A DNA stretch of 64,000 nucleotides, taken from the NCBI GenBank assembly GCA_018402075.1, contig JAGYJP010000004.1, positions 62,001 to 126,000 of the forward strand, read 5' to 3'. Below the pieces are notes generated by a model, which worked only from the letters and a program-made list of their open reading frames with translations, searched no databases and was not told the DNA's origin. The translations under genes were made by a program, and so were the position numbers. This document shows, piece after piece, positions 10,032-19,209 of this stretch. Position 1 is the first letter of the stretch. Each line of letters starts with the position of its first letter. This DNA comes from Candidatus Nanopelagicales bacterium. Lineage in GTDB: Bacteria > Actinomycetota > Actinomycetes > S36-B12.

Positions 10032-10967
10032 TTAGACACTCTCCTTTTTGATTTGCCTTCTGCGCTTGAGGTATCGGTCACCTTGATCAAGCATGCCACG
10101 CCAGGTTGCCCTGAAGTGGTTGGTGCGGGTCCAAGCGTCTGCTTTCCTATCTAATGCAACAGATTGAGGAACTGACATGGGGAAAAGCATGGGCGTGACG
10201 GGGAGTAATTCATTGCGATCTTCAACTGTGTGAGTTGCCTCAAGATCAAAGCCGATGTTTTCGATCAGATTGACGTTACTGGTCGCTGTCAGGCTGTTAT
10301 TCACCATGGAGCAGTACACAAGCTGACCGTCCCAGGTGTCCACTTCCTTGCGAGCCAAGAGTTCGAATGTGCTCGCCCAATACACGGCCGAGGGCAAATT
10401 CCCGCCCGATTTTTTCCACAATTCGCGGAAGTTGAGTTGTGAGCGCCACCCGTCAATGTCCAGGGAGTATTTTTCCCATCGGTCTCGCCAAGTGGCCCAT
10501 CCCCAGATATGCGGAACCTGACTGAACCGAAAAGAGTCCTGAGGGTTTGTTTGAAAATTCGAGGGCACGAAATTGCAGCCGGATATCGCGAAGACTGAAT
10601 GATTGTGCGAGTACAAATTAAGTAAATCGGTGCAGTAGGGAAAGAAGCTAGGATCAGGAATGATGTCGTCTTCGAGAATTATGCCGCGGTCTACATGCTC
10701 AAAAAACCAAGTGATAGCCGAACTTACACCTAATCCGCAACCCAAATTGGTCTCGTGAAAATTAGTGACAACAGTGCACGGCCAGTCAATTCCTAGAATA
10801 AGGTCTCGACACTCTTGTACTTTTCGTTCCTCTCCCGATTTGTGTGAACGAGCACCGTCTACTGTCGCATAAATGGTTGTGGGAGCTATTTGCCTGAGTC
10901 GATTGAGGAGAACCTCAAGGTGCCGCGGGCGATTGAATGCGATGAGGAGAATTGGTTCATTCATCAT
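10032..10967 (-). CDS. Family 2-like glycosyltransferase (WGWATWRDRW type)
   Basis: A GT-A fold enzyme that opens with EPILLIAFNRPRHLEVLL and has the acidic metal site ILEDDIIPDPSFF, then HIWGWATWRDRWEKY, which is characteristic of a nucleotide-sugar transferase group found in polysaccharide loci. It is about 311 residues from ATG 10967 (ATG 10964 is also possible). I preferred this over a start at 10997 because it begins immediately before the conserved first strand. It overlaps the DUF2304 gene by 11 bases, indicating coupling. The sugar is unknown. Confidence 0.75.
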   Translation of the reverse strand: MMNEPILLIAFNRPRHLEVLLNRLRQIAPTTIYATVDGARSHKSGEERKVQECRDLILGIDWPCTVVTNFHETNLGCGLGVSSAITWFFEHVDRGIILEDDIIPDPSFFPYCTDLLNLYSHNHSVFAISGCNFVPSNFQTNPQDSFRFSQVPHIWGWATWRDRWEKYSLDIDGWRSQLNFRELWKKSGGNLPSAVYWASTFELLARKEVDTWDGQLVYCSMVNNSLTATSNVNLIENIGFDLEATHTVEDRNELLPVTPMLFPMSVPQSVALDRKADAWTRTNHFRATWRGMLDQGDRYLKRRRQIKKESV

Positions 10968-11313
10968 CGGAGGGTTGTTTCCCTTGATTGATTTCATCCC
11001 GCAAGAGCGCGACCTCTTCTGCTAGCCGGCGAATTCGCATCTCGTGTCGGCTGAGTTCGTAACTCAGCTGGACGGCCACAAGAACCAGAAGCACAACGGT
11101 GAGAAAAAACAGTAGGTTGACCGGCTCGGCAACGCCGATCAGGTGGCTGATTCGCACGAGTGCACTGGGAAAGATCGCGAAGAAGAGAGCGGCACCGGAG
11201 AAAAAGAGCCATAAAACCGCGTATTTCTCCCGTAATGCCCCTCTGCGCAGCAAATAAAACACAAAGAAGAACGTGACGAATGCTGCCCCTGCAGCCAAGA
11301 TATTGGCGGTCAT
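10957..11313 (-). CDS. DUF2304 small membrane protein
   Basis: A 118-residue protein with three hydrophobic helices (about residues 3-22, 35-55 and 66-85) and a charged C-terminal coiled-coil-like tail (ELSRHEMRIRRLAEEVALLRD is part of it). This is the layout of the DUF2304 family, which is regularly encoded next to a polyprenol-phosphate GT2, as here. It overlaps that GT2 by 4 bases and the next glycosyltransferase by 11. It may be a membrane partner of the GT2, but the function is not established. Confidence 0.8.
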   Translation of the reverse strand: MTANILAAGAAFVTFFFVFYLLRRGALREKYAVLWLFFSGAALFFAIFPSALVRISHLIGVAEPVNLLFFLTVVLLVLVAVQLSYELSRHEMRIRRLAEEVALLRDEINQGKQPSDDE

Positions 11314-12026
11314 GCTGCATCTTCTCGAGGGGTTTTGTTCTTTTTTAGGCCTGTTGCAATGATGGCCAAACTCGCCCTTCCCAAATACAGAGTGGACCAG
11401 ACTGCATTTTTACTTGGTCGCCCAATTTGGCGAAAGTACATGGTCACTGGGCGTTCTTGAATGGTCAGCCCATTGCGAATAGCAATTGCGAGAGATCCAA
11501 CAGTGTCTCCCAAATAGTCCGCGGGGTATTCAACTGCAAAAAGTTCGATTGCCCGAGGGCCTGCCGATCTAAATCCAGATGTGGGATCAGAGATTTTGTC
11601 CTTGTTCATCCAACTTAAAGACTTTGACAACAGGACCATGGCCCAACGTCGGGGACCTCCAACGAAATACATTGAATTGGGGTGGAAACGAGTGCCCACG
11701 ACCACATCAGCTTCATTCAGGCCCTCGATTAATCTGTCGAGATCAGCGGGATCGTGCTGCCCGTCAGCGTCGACCTGAACAAGTGCTTGATAACCCTCAC
11801 GCTGAGCGTAGAGAAAAGCGGTGCGCATGGCACCCCCAACCCCCACGTTAAATGGGAGCGAAACGACCCTGGCGCCAGCCGCACGAGCTTCCTTTTCGGT
11901 GGCATCAGTGGATCCATCGTTCACCACCAAAACATCTGCGCCAGGACGGTGCTGCATGACAGATGAGACGACACCTGCGATTGATCCCTCCTCATTCCAC
12001 GCTGGAATGGCGATGAGGGTACGCAT
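11310..12026 (-). CDS. Dolichol/polyprenol-phosphate mannosyltransferase-like GT2
   Basis: A cytoplasmic GT-A enzyme expected to transfer a sugar onto polyprenyl phosphate. It has TLIAIPAWNEEGSIAGVV at the start, VVNDGSTD, VQVDADGQHDP (the DxD metal site) and SDPTSGFRS, all typical of the DPM1-like group. From ATG 12026 it is 238 residues. An upstream ATG at 12080 would add an unlike N-terminus, so I rejected it. It forms a coupled pair with the DUF2304 gene. Confidence 0.82.
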   Translation of the reverse strand: MRTLIAIPAWNEEGSIAGVVSSVMQHRPGADVLVVNDGSTDATEKEARAAGARVVSLPFNVGVGGAMRTAFLYAQREGYQALVQVDADGQHDPADLDRLIEGLNEADVVVGTRFHPNSMYFVGGPRRWAMVLLSKSLSWMNKDKISDPTSGFRSAGPRAIELFAVEYPADYLGDTVGSLAIAIRNGLTIQERPVTMYFRQIGRPSKNAVWSTLYLGRASLAIIATGLKKNKTPREDAA

Positions 12027-12120
12027 GGCTGGCACAAGAACCAACGGTAGCCCATTTGTCATTGAGTATTGAAATCGCAACGTAATAAGGTGTCAATAGG
12101 TCAAAACGGGCTAACCTGCA

Positions 12121-12648
12121 TTGAAGTACAGGGTGGAATGGTGGGAAGCCCTGAAGAATCGATTTTCCGCATGCATTGTTCCTGAGGAAATTGACGGAAT
12201 CGTCGTCTCGCCAGGAGGCGTTGCTTCAACAATGATTATCAACCACCTGAGCCAATTCATTACAGTGAATGATCCTGCTAATCAAAATGGGTTGAAGCAC
12301 CGTTCGACTTCGCCCAAAGAGCAGCCAATTGGCGTTCACCGCGTGACTTATCACTGGCGATGTACCGGAGATTGTGAAAAGTCTGTTGCTTCGAAACTAT
12401 TTGCCTCATCAAGCTATTCGCTTGACGCCTATGAGTTTTTCCTAGTGCCTGCGAAAATGAGGAAAGCTCGTTTCAACCGTGCGTCCGATCGCCAGTATCG
12501 ATCGTGGGTTGGGAATTATTCCCACCTACTTGTGATCAGATACGAAGAAATCTGGGATCGAAAAGAAGAGATCGCACAACACTTTGGAATTGATGACCCC
12601 ATGTTCTTAGTGAATTTTCCACCTAAGGAAAAGAGAAAATCTATTTAA
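12121..12648 (+). pseudogene. Sulfotransferase-like P-loop protein with a hidden frame swap
   Basis: A 175-codon frame is open throughout, but its middle third is not the real protein. The ends look like a PAPS-sulfotransferase-like family of polysaccharide loci: IVVSPGGVASTMIINHL (P-loop-like) then VNDPANQNGLKHR, and near the C-terminus HLLVIRYEEIWDRKEEI. Between about 12352 and 12440 the natural continuation is one frame over (ITGDVPEIVKSLLLRNYLPH), which ends in a stop if read on. Two opposite shifts thus restore the frame and conceal the damage. No sulfate-activation genes are visible in the window. Confidence 0.5.
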
Positions 12649-13784
12649 TTGGATCCCATTCCGCGATCAAGGATTACGCGGCGCAAAGGGGGTTCAATCT
12701 TCATTGAAATAAAGACCGAAAATGCCACACTGACCACAAATGTAGTGATTACCGAAAATGTCACAGGTACTCCCCATTCCGTCAACTTCAGGATCGCCCT
12801 GTTTCCAAGTTCCTGATGCATGAGATACAGCGGGTAGGTGGCTAAGGCCAAAATTGTGAGCACCTTTGCGGCCCTTATTGGTAGCGGACCTACCTTGAGG
12901 CCGGCAAGCACCCCTACAAGGCACAGCAGGACAAGAACCGCCGATACGAGCACCTGCGACGATTGGAGACCAAGTCCACCGATCTCACTGAGTGAATTAA
13001 GGGATCTGTCATAGAAGCCGTAGAACATAAGTGTGGTTGGGAGTAACAAAATTGGACTTAATCGAATCAGTGAACTCCAATTGGTCACCGTCCCGAAAAG
13101 CCCACCGCAAATAAATGCCGTAGCGAAACCGCCAAGGGTGAGCAGGGCTGGTATTCCGGAATCCCCGGCTGCGTTCAATGCAATAAACCCCAGCCAGATC
13201 GAGAAAATGACTTTGAAAATTGAAAGTGTCAGTTTTTCATTATTGCGCGAGACCAATTGCCATAAACCGAAAATTAAGAGGATCAATGCAATAGTGAAAT
13301 AGAACTGAATTTCAATCCATAGTGTCCAAGAGTCCAAAATGAGGAGATCGTCTCCGGGAGGTTGGGTTACAAATTCAGAGAAGGTCAGCGAAGAGAAAAT
13401 CGAGGAAGCCTCATAACGAACGTCTTTGGTGAAAATGCCAACTGGAATCGAAATGAGCAAGATCACCAAGTACGCGGGAGCAAGTCGAGCAAAACGTGAA
13501 ACAGTGAATTTGCGTGCACTCGAGTTAAGTGCGGAGCGCGTGATCACAATGCCGGATATAAAGAAAAATAGATCGACACCGAGAAAACCGTAACTGAAAA
13601 TCGAGGTGGCGATTTGTGAGTCGAAAACGTCGCTGAGGCCAACAATTGACCAGTGCTGCACCAGCACCAACAGGGCTGCAAGGATCCTCAGAATGTCCAA
13701 GGGCCATGCCCGGTGGGCGGGGTCGGGTGAGGGAACAAAATCACCGGCAATCGCCATGGTGCTCTGTTTATCGGTTTGTTGCAA
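12645..13784 (-). CDS. Acyltransferase 3 (OafA-like) membrane O-acyltransferase
   Basis: A 379-residue protein with about ten membrane helices. WPLDILRILAALLVLVQHW places the family's conserved RxxA/H-type start at residues 27-45, followed by GFLGVDLFFFISGIVI and SRFARLAPAY, all hallmarks of acyltransferase 3. It probably acetylates a surface sugar at the membrane. The start may be 13784 or 13757 (MAIAG). It is intact and converges with the sulfotransferase-like gene with a 4-base overlap. Confidence 0.85.
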   Translation of the reverse strand: MQQTDKQSTMAIAGDFVPSPDPAHRAWPLDILRILAALLVLVQHWSIVGLSDVFDSQIATSIFSYGFLGVDLFFFISGIVITRSALNSSARKFTVSRFARLAPAYLVILLISIPVGIFTKDVRYEASSIFSSLTFSEFVTQPPGDDLLILDSWTLWIEIQFYFTIALILLIFGLWQLVSRNNEKLTLSIFKVIFSIWLGFIALNAAGDSGIPALLTLGGFATAFICGGLFGTVTNWSSLIRLSPILLLPTTLMFYGFYDRSLNSLSEIGGLGLQSSQVLVSAVLVLLCLVGVLAGLKVGPLPIRAAKVLTILALATYPLYLMHQELGNRAILKLTEWGVPVTFSVITTFVVSVAFSVFISMKIEPPLRRVILDRGMGSN

Positions 13785-13872
13785 GTTTCTGCGCTCCTCA
13801 TTTCCTGAACCTTGGCTGCAGTCTAACTAGCAATTGCTTGCGCATTGTCGTTAAAACGAAGGACCTCAAGTC

Positions 13873-13901
13873 TTGATCACGGATACGGCTCACTCTAGTA
13901 T
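13873..13901 (+). promoter_or_regulatory. Sigma-70-like promoter for the 13952 gene
   Basis: TTGATC at 13873-13878 and TAGTAT at 13896-13901 are separated by 17 bases, the preferred spacing. A transcript would start near 13908 and carry about 45 bases of leader with a GGGGAGAG ribosome site before the ATG at 13952. The intergenic space between the divergent acyltransferase and this gene is 167 bases. Confidence 0.45.
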
Positions 13902-13951
13902 GCTGTGGCAGGTTTTGATCATGAAGTCAACAGGGGAGAGTTAGTAAAAAG

Positions 13952-15571
13952 ATGCTGCAGGATAAAAAAATCCTTCTGACTGTTCGACTCTTGGCAATCG
14001 CTGCCGTTTTTATCGTTGCATTTAGGCTGGCTTGGTTATCTGACGATTCACTGATTACCCTTCGGACCGCTCTGAATATAACCCACGGTTGGGGTCCTGG
14101 GTTTAATGCCACTGAGTCGGTGCAGGCCTATACCCACCCTCTGTGGTTTCTGCTGTGGGTCACAATCGGCGTGACGACAAATCAGTGGGTCTGGGGGATT
14201 CTGCTCGCGGGAATCCTAATGACGTCAGCAGCTGTCGGCGTCCTCGCATGGAGAACAACTTCTATTGCACGGATCATTCTTCTCACCGGAATGTTGATTT
14301 TCTCGAATGGCTTCATTGAGTACTCAACCTCTGGTCTTGAAAACCCACTCGCTTACCTAACTGTTGCTGTTGCTTTTACACTTTCTATGAGCATTATTTC
14401 TGGGCGGAGTGGCAAATGGTGGATTTTGCCGACGCTTTTGGGCCTCACATTTGCAGCGATATTTCTTACCCGATTCGATCTCATTGTATTAATTGCTCCG
14501 GTAGCCCTTGTATTGATTTACTCGCAACGGAGATTGTGGAAGGTAATTGCAGTAGCTTCCGTATCCTTTGCGATCCCAGTCATTATCTGGTTCAGCTGGA
14601 CCTGGCTGACCTACAAGTCCCTGCTCCCAAATACGTTTGCGGCCAAACGCAATGTGGAAATCCCGCAATTAGAATTGGCTGTTCAAGGGTTCAGATATTT
14701 CTCTATTTCATTTGAGCGAGACCCCGTAATTCTTATTCTTTTAGTGCTCGGACTTCTTGGGGGGTTCGTCTTCGGGGGACTGCTCATTCGCGCTTGGACA
14801 TTGGGAATCCTGTTGTACTTGTTCTACGTGATCTCAATTGGTGGGGATTTCATGGCGAGCAGATTCATGGCGGTGCCGGCATTTGCGTGTGCATTAATCT
14901 TGGCATCGATTTCACTTCGCTCGAGTAAGCAAAGCGACAATCCACAAACAGAGCAAGCTCCCCGGGAGTACCAACTGATTGCCCCTGGCATTTCGCTTGT
15001 GACCCTGACGTTCTTAGCCGTGGGAGCGTCCCTCTCGGGTTCAACCCCAGTCGCGATGGCGAATTATCAATCTCCTCGTTGGGAATTTGAGCAAAACACT
15101 AATGGTGGAATATCAGATGAACGCGGCTTCTATATTGCAAATGGGAAGGGGATTAAGGAATTTGTTGACAAACTTTCATTGGCCTACACCAACCCAGATA
15201 TCGCCGCGCTGGGCGATGGCGCTGGGCTGAACCGCACATTGCGTGAAATCAATAGGGCTGCGCAAAATTGGCCCGATAACGATGCCGGATTTACTAATCC
15301 AAGTGAAGTGGGTGTATTTTGCGGAGGGCTTGGATACTTGGGCATGGCCACTGGTCCGATCACACATCTGATTGATAGTTGCGCACTCACCGATCGCTTC
15401 CTGGCTCAGCAGCCATTTACTCCCCTTGAGCCGTTCGCGTGGCGAACAGGGCACTTATCCCGCGAGATCCCTGAAGGCTATGTGGAGGCGGTGGCTACAG
15501 GAGACCCCAAGAAAGTGACGGATCCACGTTTAGCTTTTGAACTTGAGCAATTATGGAGTGAGATTCGTTGA
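13952..15571 (+). CDS. AftB-like GT-C membrane glycosyltransferase
   Basis: A 539-residue polytopic protein. The first extracellular loop reads SDDSLITLRTALNITHG and then NATESVQAYTHPLWFLL, closely resembling the loop of mycobacterial AftB (acidic pair, then VQAxTHPLW). AftB uses decaprenyl-phosphoarabinose to cap arabinan. Here the donor is unknown, but a polyprenyl-phosphate sugar is likely. About ten to eleven helices occupy residues 10-330 and a soluble C-terminal domain about residues 370-539. It begins at ATG 13952 behind a good promoter and ribosome site, and its stop overlaps the next gene by four bases. Confidence 0.7.
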   Translation: MLQDKKILLTVRLLAIAAVFIVAFRLAWLSDDSLITLRTALNITHGWGPGFNATESVQAYTHPLWFLLWVTIGVTTNQWVWGILLAGILMTSAAVGVLAWRTTSIARIILLTGMLIFSNGFIEYSTSGLENPLAYLTVAVAFTLSMSIISGRSGKWWILPTLLGLTFAAIFLTRFDLIVLIAPVALVLIYSQRRLWKVIAVASVSFAIPVIIWFSWTWLTYKSLLPNTFAAKRNVEIPQLELAVQGFRYFSISFERDPVILILLVLGLLGGFVFGGLLIRAWTLGILLYLFYVISIGGDFMASRFMAVPAFACALILASISLRSSKQSDNPQTEQAPREYQLIAPGISLVTLTFLAVGASLSGSTPVAMANYQSPRWEFEQNTNGGISDERGFYIANGKGIKEFVDKLSLAYTNPDIAALGDGAGLNRTLREINRAAQNWPDNDAGFTNPSEVGVFCGGLGYLGMATGPITHLIDSCALTDRFLAQQPFTPLEPFAWRTGHLSREIPEGYVEAVATGDPKKVTDPRLAFELEQLWSEIR

Positions 15572-16899
15572 CTTCAACTCAAGAGGTGGGTCTGCGTCGA
15601 TCCAATGATCAGCGGTCGTCAGTTGTCTGGACCGTGCTCCTGATCGGTGGGTATGCCCTGTGGAATCTGCTCGCTGTGCTTAACGCACAAGCTCAGGAAT
15701 CTTTCGACACCTACCGATATTTCGGGTTGGTATTTGATGTTCAGAATCCAGGGTTCACAACAACGGCCTTGTTCATGTTGATTGATGATCACCAAAGAAT
15801 CATTTATGTCTTGACATTCGTATCTGTTACCGCATGGTCGCTACTTGTTTTGGCTTTGGTTCAGCGATTACGGAATTCATGGATTCGCTGGCCGCTGGCG
15901 ATTCTGACTCTAGTTTTTTCCATGACCACCCCAATTTGGAATTACAACACGGTACTACTCACCGAAAGTTTGACCGTCAGCACTTTGATACTGTGGTTTG
16001 CCGCAATCGTTTGGTTGACAAATAGTTCACCTCACCAATCCAAATTGCCTCTGGTGGCTTTGTTGTTAATGGGTGGGCTTGCAATCTTCACAAGACCACA
16101 ACTTTTACTGTTTATTGTTCCCGTTCAAATCATTTTGCTCATTTGGATTTCCCGTAGGAATAACGTGACCAAAATGGCATTGATCACAGGGTTAGGTCTG
16201 GTGCCGTTCGTTGGAATTGGTTTGTACAGAATTTTCCAATTGTCAACTGTGCAGCTTTACCAATTCAGATATGCGTTGAATAACTTGGTAGACAAAGGCT
16301 CTTCATTTCGCCCGTACGCATTAGAAAACATGCCTCAATGCGATGCCATTCCTGCTGCTTTGAACGGACCAGCACCTTGGAATGAAGTGCAGGCGCTTGA
16401 AGGTACGTTAATGAATTCGTGCCCTGAGACGTGGATCTGGTTCAATTCCGCTGACACCAGTATTCAAGCATGGATATTAAGTGACCCCATTGCGGCTTTC
16501 TTGGACTTTATTGGCTCCATGACACGAGTGCACCTCTCCGTAATGAGCGAAGGCCGAGCAATGCCTGAATGGCTGAGCAACGTGATCTTGAACCCAACGG
16601 AACCGTGGCTCTGGATGCTGATTTATCTGTTCATTGGAGTTGGGGCAGCTCTTGTCGTGGGCGTTCGCCCGCGAGTCACAACCCAAGCAATTCTGAGCAT
16701 TGCTCTCGTTGGTCTCGCTAGCGCGGGATTCATTTTCCTCATGTGGGCCTCCGACGGATACGACATTAGTCGTCACATATTTCCTGTTCTGCCCCTCTTT
16801 GCAATTGCTGTTTTGGTTTTCCCCAGCACAATTCCAGAACAGAAGGGCAACTCTCAACAAGTTCAACGTGTTGAGCCTGAAGAGTTGTCAACCGAGTAA
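15568..16899 (+). CDS. Polytopic membrane protein, probable GT-C type, unassigned
   Basis: A 443-residue protein with about ten hydrophobic segments and one long hydrophilic loop (about residues 240-305). I recognise no family. NAQAQESFDTYRYFG after the first helix and TESLTVSTLILWFA with FTRPQLLL later follow the general GT-C pattern (acidic residues in loop 1, arginine-proline after a middle helix). It overlaps the AftB-like gene by four bases, so the two form an operon and probably act on the same polymer. Confidence 0.6.
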   Translation: MTSTQEVGLRRSNDQRSSVVWTVLLIGGYALWNLLAVLNAQAQESFDTYRYFGLVFDVQNPGFTTTALFMLIDDHQRIIYVLTFVSVTAWSLLVLALVQRLRNSWIRWPLAILTLVFSMTTPIWNYNTVLLTESLTVSTLILWFAAIVWLTNSSPHQSKLPLVALLLMGGLAIFTRPQLLLFIVPVQIILLIWISRRNNVTKMALITGLGLVPFVGIGLYRIFQLSTVQLYQFRYALNNLVDKGSSFRPYALENMPQCDAIPAALNGPAPWNEVQALEGTLMNSCPETWIWFNSADTSIQAWILSDPIAAFLDFIGSMTRVHLSVMSEGRAMPEWLSNVILNPTEPWLWMLIYLFIGVGAALVVGVRPRVTTQAILSIALVGLASAGFIFLMWASDGYDISRHIFPVLPLFAIAVLVFPSTIPEQKGNSQQVQRVEPEELSTE

Positions 16900-16957
16900 A
16901 TCTTGATTTGCTCAATCAACCATCCGGCTCAATCACGAAAATAAAGAATTGGAACTT

Positions 16958-17545
16958 CTACTTGCCCAATGCTGTTGAGTAAATTTCCATTAGTTGTGGA
17001 GTGATTACCGAAGGGCTCCATGTTGACATGGCGTGATTTCTAACAGCATCTCGGGACGCTGAGGAAATCGCCCAATTTATCCCAACCATTAACTCAGCGG
17101 GATTACCAATGTCAACCAAAAACCCGGACTCCTTCTGCTTCACGATGTCCGGTAAGCCACCAATGGAGAACGCAACAACAGGAGTTCCGCAACTCTGGCT
17201 TTCCATGGCGCTAAGCGGCATGTTGTCTTCGCGGCTGGGCACAACAGTGACATTTGCGGCCGAGTACAGCAATGAGAGCTGTTCATCGCCGTGCACTTCT
17301 CCTATAAAGATCAACTTGTGTGTCGTCTTTTCCTGCGCAATTTCCTGGTCACGTTCAGTTGGTTTTGGCCCGGCAACAATTACTGTGCAGTCCGTATGGC
17401 CCACTGAATTGGACAATGCTCCGAGTAGCAGATCCCATCCCTTGCGCGGGTCATTGATTCCGCCGGAAGAAAGAAACAAAAGAACTGGTCGATTAGTTCA
17501 TGGCCCAGCTTTTGGGATCCCGACCAGAAGGTCAGTGTTCTGATT
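16958..17545 (-). pseudogene. Family 4 glycosyltransferase, N-terminal half lost
   Basis: Only the C-terminal GT-B domain is left. GGINDPRKGWDLL, VPSREDNMPLSAMESQSCGTPVVAF (the donor-site E-x7-E region) and GGLPDIV are well preserved and clearly paralogous to the intact GT4 at 17968-19185. Reading upstream in the same frame gives NRPVLLFLSS, a TGA stop near 17507, then NTDLLVGIPKAG. This matches the paralogue's linker (NTDVF...GIPNGRPVV), so the coding trace continues to about 17545 and then stops. The N-terminal domain is absent. This is genuine decay by deletion rather than a single-base slip. Confidence 0.7.
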
Positions 17546-17577
17546 TATTCAGAGCAATCAGGCCGCAGGTCAACAAC

Positions 17578-17925
17578 TCACACGCGCTCATTCGTAAAGT
17601 GGCGAGGCCGCGAGGGCAGACTTGATCGTCCATAAGCCAACCAGTAGATCCATTCCTTGGGTTTTACCCCAGTGCTCTCCAGATGAGTGACCCAAAAATC
17701 TTGATGACGCATTGTGGGTAACTCAACGCCCGGAACAAATGACTTCACAATTCGGGTGAGCAGATGAGAATTTCATGGCGGCAATCATGTCTGGTGAGTT
17801 GGGATGAGAAGTCACTGAGATTAAGATTTTCGAGAAGTACTAGCACTGTGATCAATTGATCTCAGGCATCAGAGGAAGCGGTCTCCACCCCGCCACACCA
17901 TGACAACCAAAATCGGTTTGGACAT
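17578..17925 (-). pseudogene. Relic of a family 2-like glycosyltransferase
   Basis: ATG 17925 starts SKPILVVMVWRGGDRFL, then TGA, then CLRSIDHS. This matches the N-terminus of the GT2 at 3533-4461 (KPLLVVPVYRGGDRFQRCLQSI). After a frame change, a later piece reads MRHQDFWVTHLESTG then KEWIYWLAY, matching that gene's MNHTRFWAQQILEH and QFIMWLGH in spacing and tryptophans. The trace ends at a stop at 17578. At least one nonsense codon and two shifts are needed, and the DxD and C-terminal half are missing. This fills most of the otherwise gene-free stretch 17546-17967. Confidence 0.6.
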
Positions 17926-17967
17926 CACGAGGACAGGACCTCCGATAGACAGAGCTGAGTTGAGGAA

Positions 17968-19185
17968 TCACAGCAGGGGAGACCATGTGTACTGCATGTG
18001 GTCTGCACGGCTACGTAATTTTCGATCAAAAATCCAAGAAATTCCGTATGCCAAATCTTTTGGGTTTTCGGCTTGAGCCAGGTATCCGGTTGACTCATGT
18101 ATCACAATGTCAGGAAGGCCTCCGACCTTGAATGCCGCTACGGGCGTACCACAACTCTGGCTTTCCATCGCGGTGATCGGCATGTTGTCTTCGCGACTCG
18201 GGACTGCGGTTATGTCGGCAGATGCATAAAGACCTGCCAATTGCTCGTCGCCCATTGCTTCGCCAACGAAAATTAATTGGTGGACAGAATTGGCCCAGAT
18301 GGCTTGCTGCTCTTCTTGCGATGGTGGTGGTCCGACTATGACAACAGTTAACGGCTGCAACTTTTCAAGTTCCTGCAATGCTTGGTTGAGGAGATCCCAA
18401 CCTTTGCGTCTGTCGTGGATTCCCGCAGATGCTAAGAAGAGTACAACTGGGCGACCATTCGGTATGCCAGTCACTGAACGAGCGTCTGCTTGGTCACGAA
18501 GATTGAAAACATCTGTGTTCACAATGTGTGGAATTCGGGTGGTCGACCAAGCACCCATCAGTTCACTTTCCTCAACGGATTTGGTGAGCCAACTACTTGA
18601 GGGTACAAGATGCATTGGTGAAGTCCAGTGTTGCTTCTTTCGCTCCCACGTCCACCTATCCACATCAAATCCCGAATCGGTCTTTGGCCGATTCTCCTTC
18701 GAATACCCCTGATGGGATCGAAGGTTGCTGATCTCAGTTGCATAGTGCTCAGCCCCGGAGAATGCCCAAGCGTCACAAAGGGACCAGACAATAGGTTTTT
18801 GGATTGCGCCAATTGTTTCGACAGTCATAAATCCGTCGGTGACCCAGTGAAGGTGAACAACATCCGCATCACTCGAATTTATTTCCCGAGCTGTGATTGA
18901 GCCAAATCGCGCGGGCGAACGCCAAGTATCAGTCATACTCTTTTGAAGTGACCAAATCCTTCTGTCAAGTTCCTTAGCAAGTTTAAATGGATACTTACGG
19001 TTGGGTTTGATGGTTGAATCGTTGTGGGCACTCTGAGCAACACGCATTGTTGACTTCACACCATCAGATAAAAGAGCTTTGTGAATAGCGTATGCCGCAC
19101 GAGCAGCTCCACCGTGAGCATCGTAGGTACTTAAATGAAGGATTTTGGGATTACTTGTCCTTCGACCGGATTCTTGGGGGCTCAC
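17968..19185 (-). CDS. Family 4 glycosyltransferase (WcaC/WcaL-like), C-terminus frameshifted
   Basis: A 405-residue GT-B retaining glycosyltransferase. The N-domain opens with ILHLSTYDAHGGAARAAYA, the glycine-rich acceptor-side motif of the colanic-acid WcaC/WcaL group. The donor side has GIHDRRKGWDLL, VPSREDNMPITAMESQSCGTPVA (E-x7-E) and GGLPDIV. The frame ends prematurely after YTWSPLL. In the next frame SPAVIPQLSSVY continues as in the paralogue (TWSPSVITPQLMEIY), so one base is wrong near 17973 and the true end lies downstream, at or before 17852. GTG 19185 is the only good start. Confidence 0.8.
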   Translation of the reverse strand: MSPQESGRRTSNPKILHLSTYDAHGGAARAAYAIHKALLSDGVKSTMRVAQSAHNDSTIKPNRKYPFKLAKELDRRIWSLQKSMTDTWRSPARFGSITAREINSSDADVVHLHWVTDGFMTVETIGAIQKPIVWSLCDAWAFSGAEHYATEISNLRSHQGYSKENRPKTDSGFDVDRWTWERKKQHWTSPMHLVPSSSWLTKSVEESELMGAWSTTRIPHIVNTDVFNLRDQADARSVTGIPNGRPVVLFLASAGIHDRRKGWDLLNQALQELEKLQPLTVVIVGPPPSQEEQQAIWANSVHQLIFVGEAMGDEQLAGLYASADITAVPSREDNMPITAMESQSCGTPVAAFKVGGLPDIVIHESTGYLAQAENPKDLAYGISWIFDRKLRSRADHMQYTWSPLL

Positions 19186-19209
19186 GCGATTACGGTATCG
19201 GTTTGAGTA

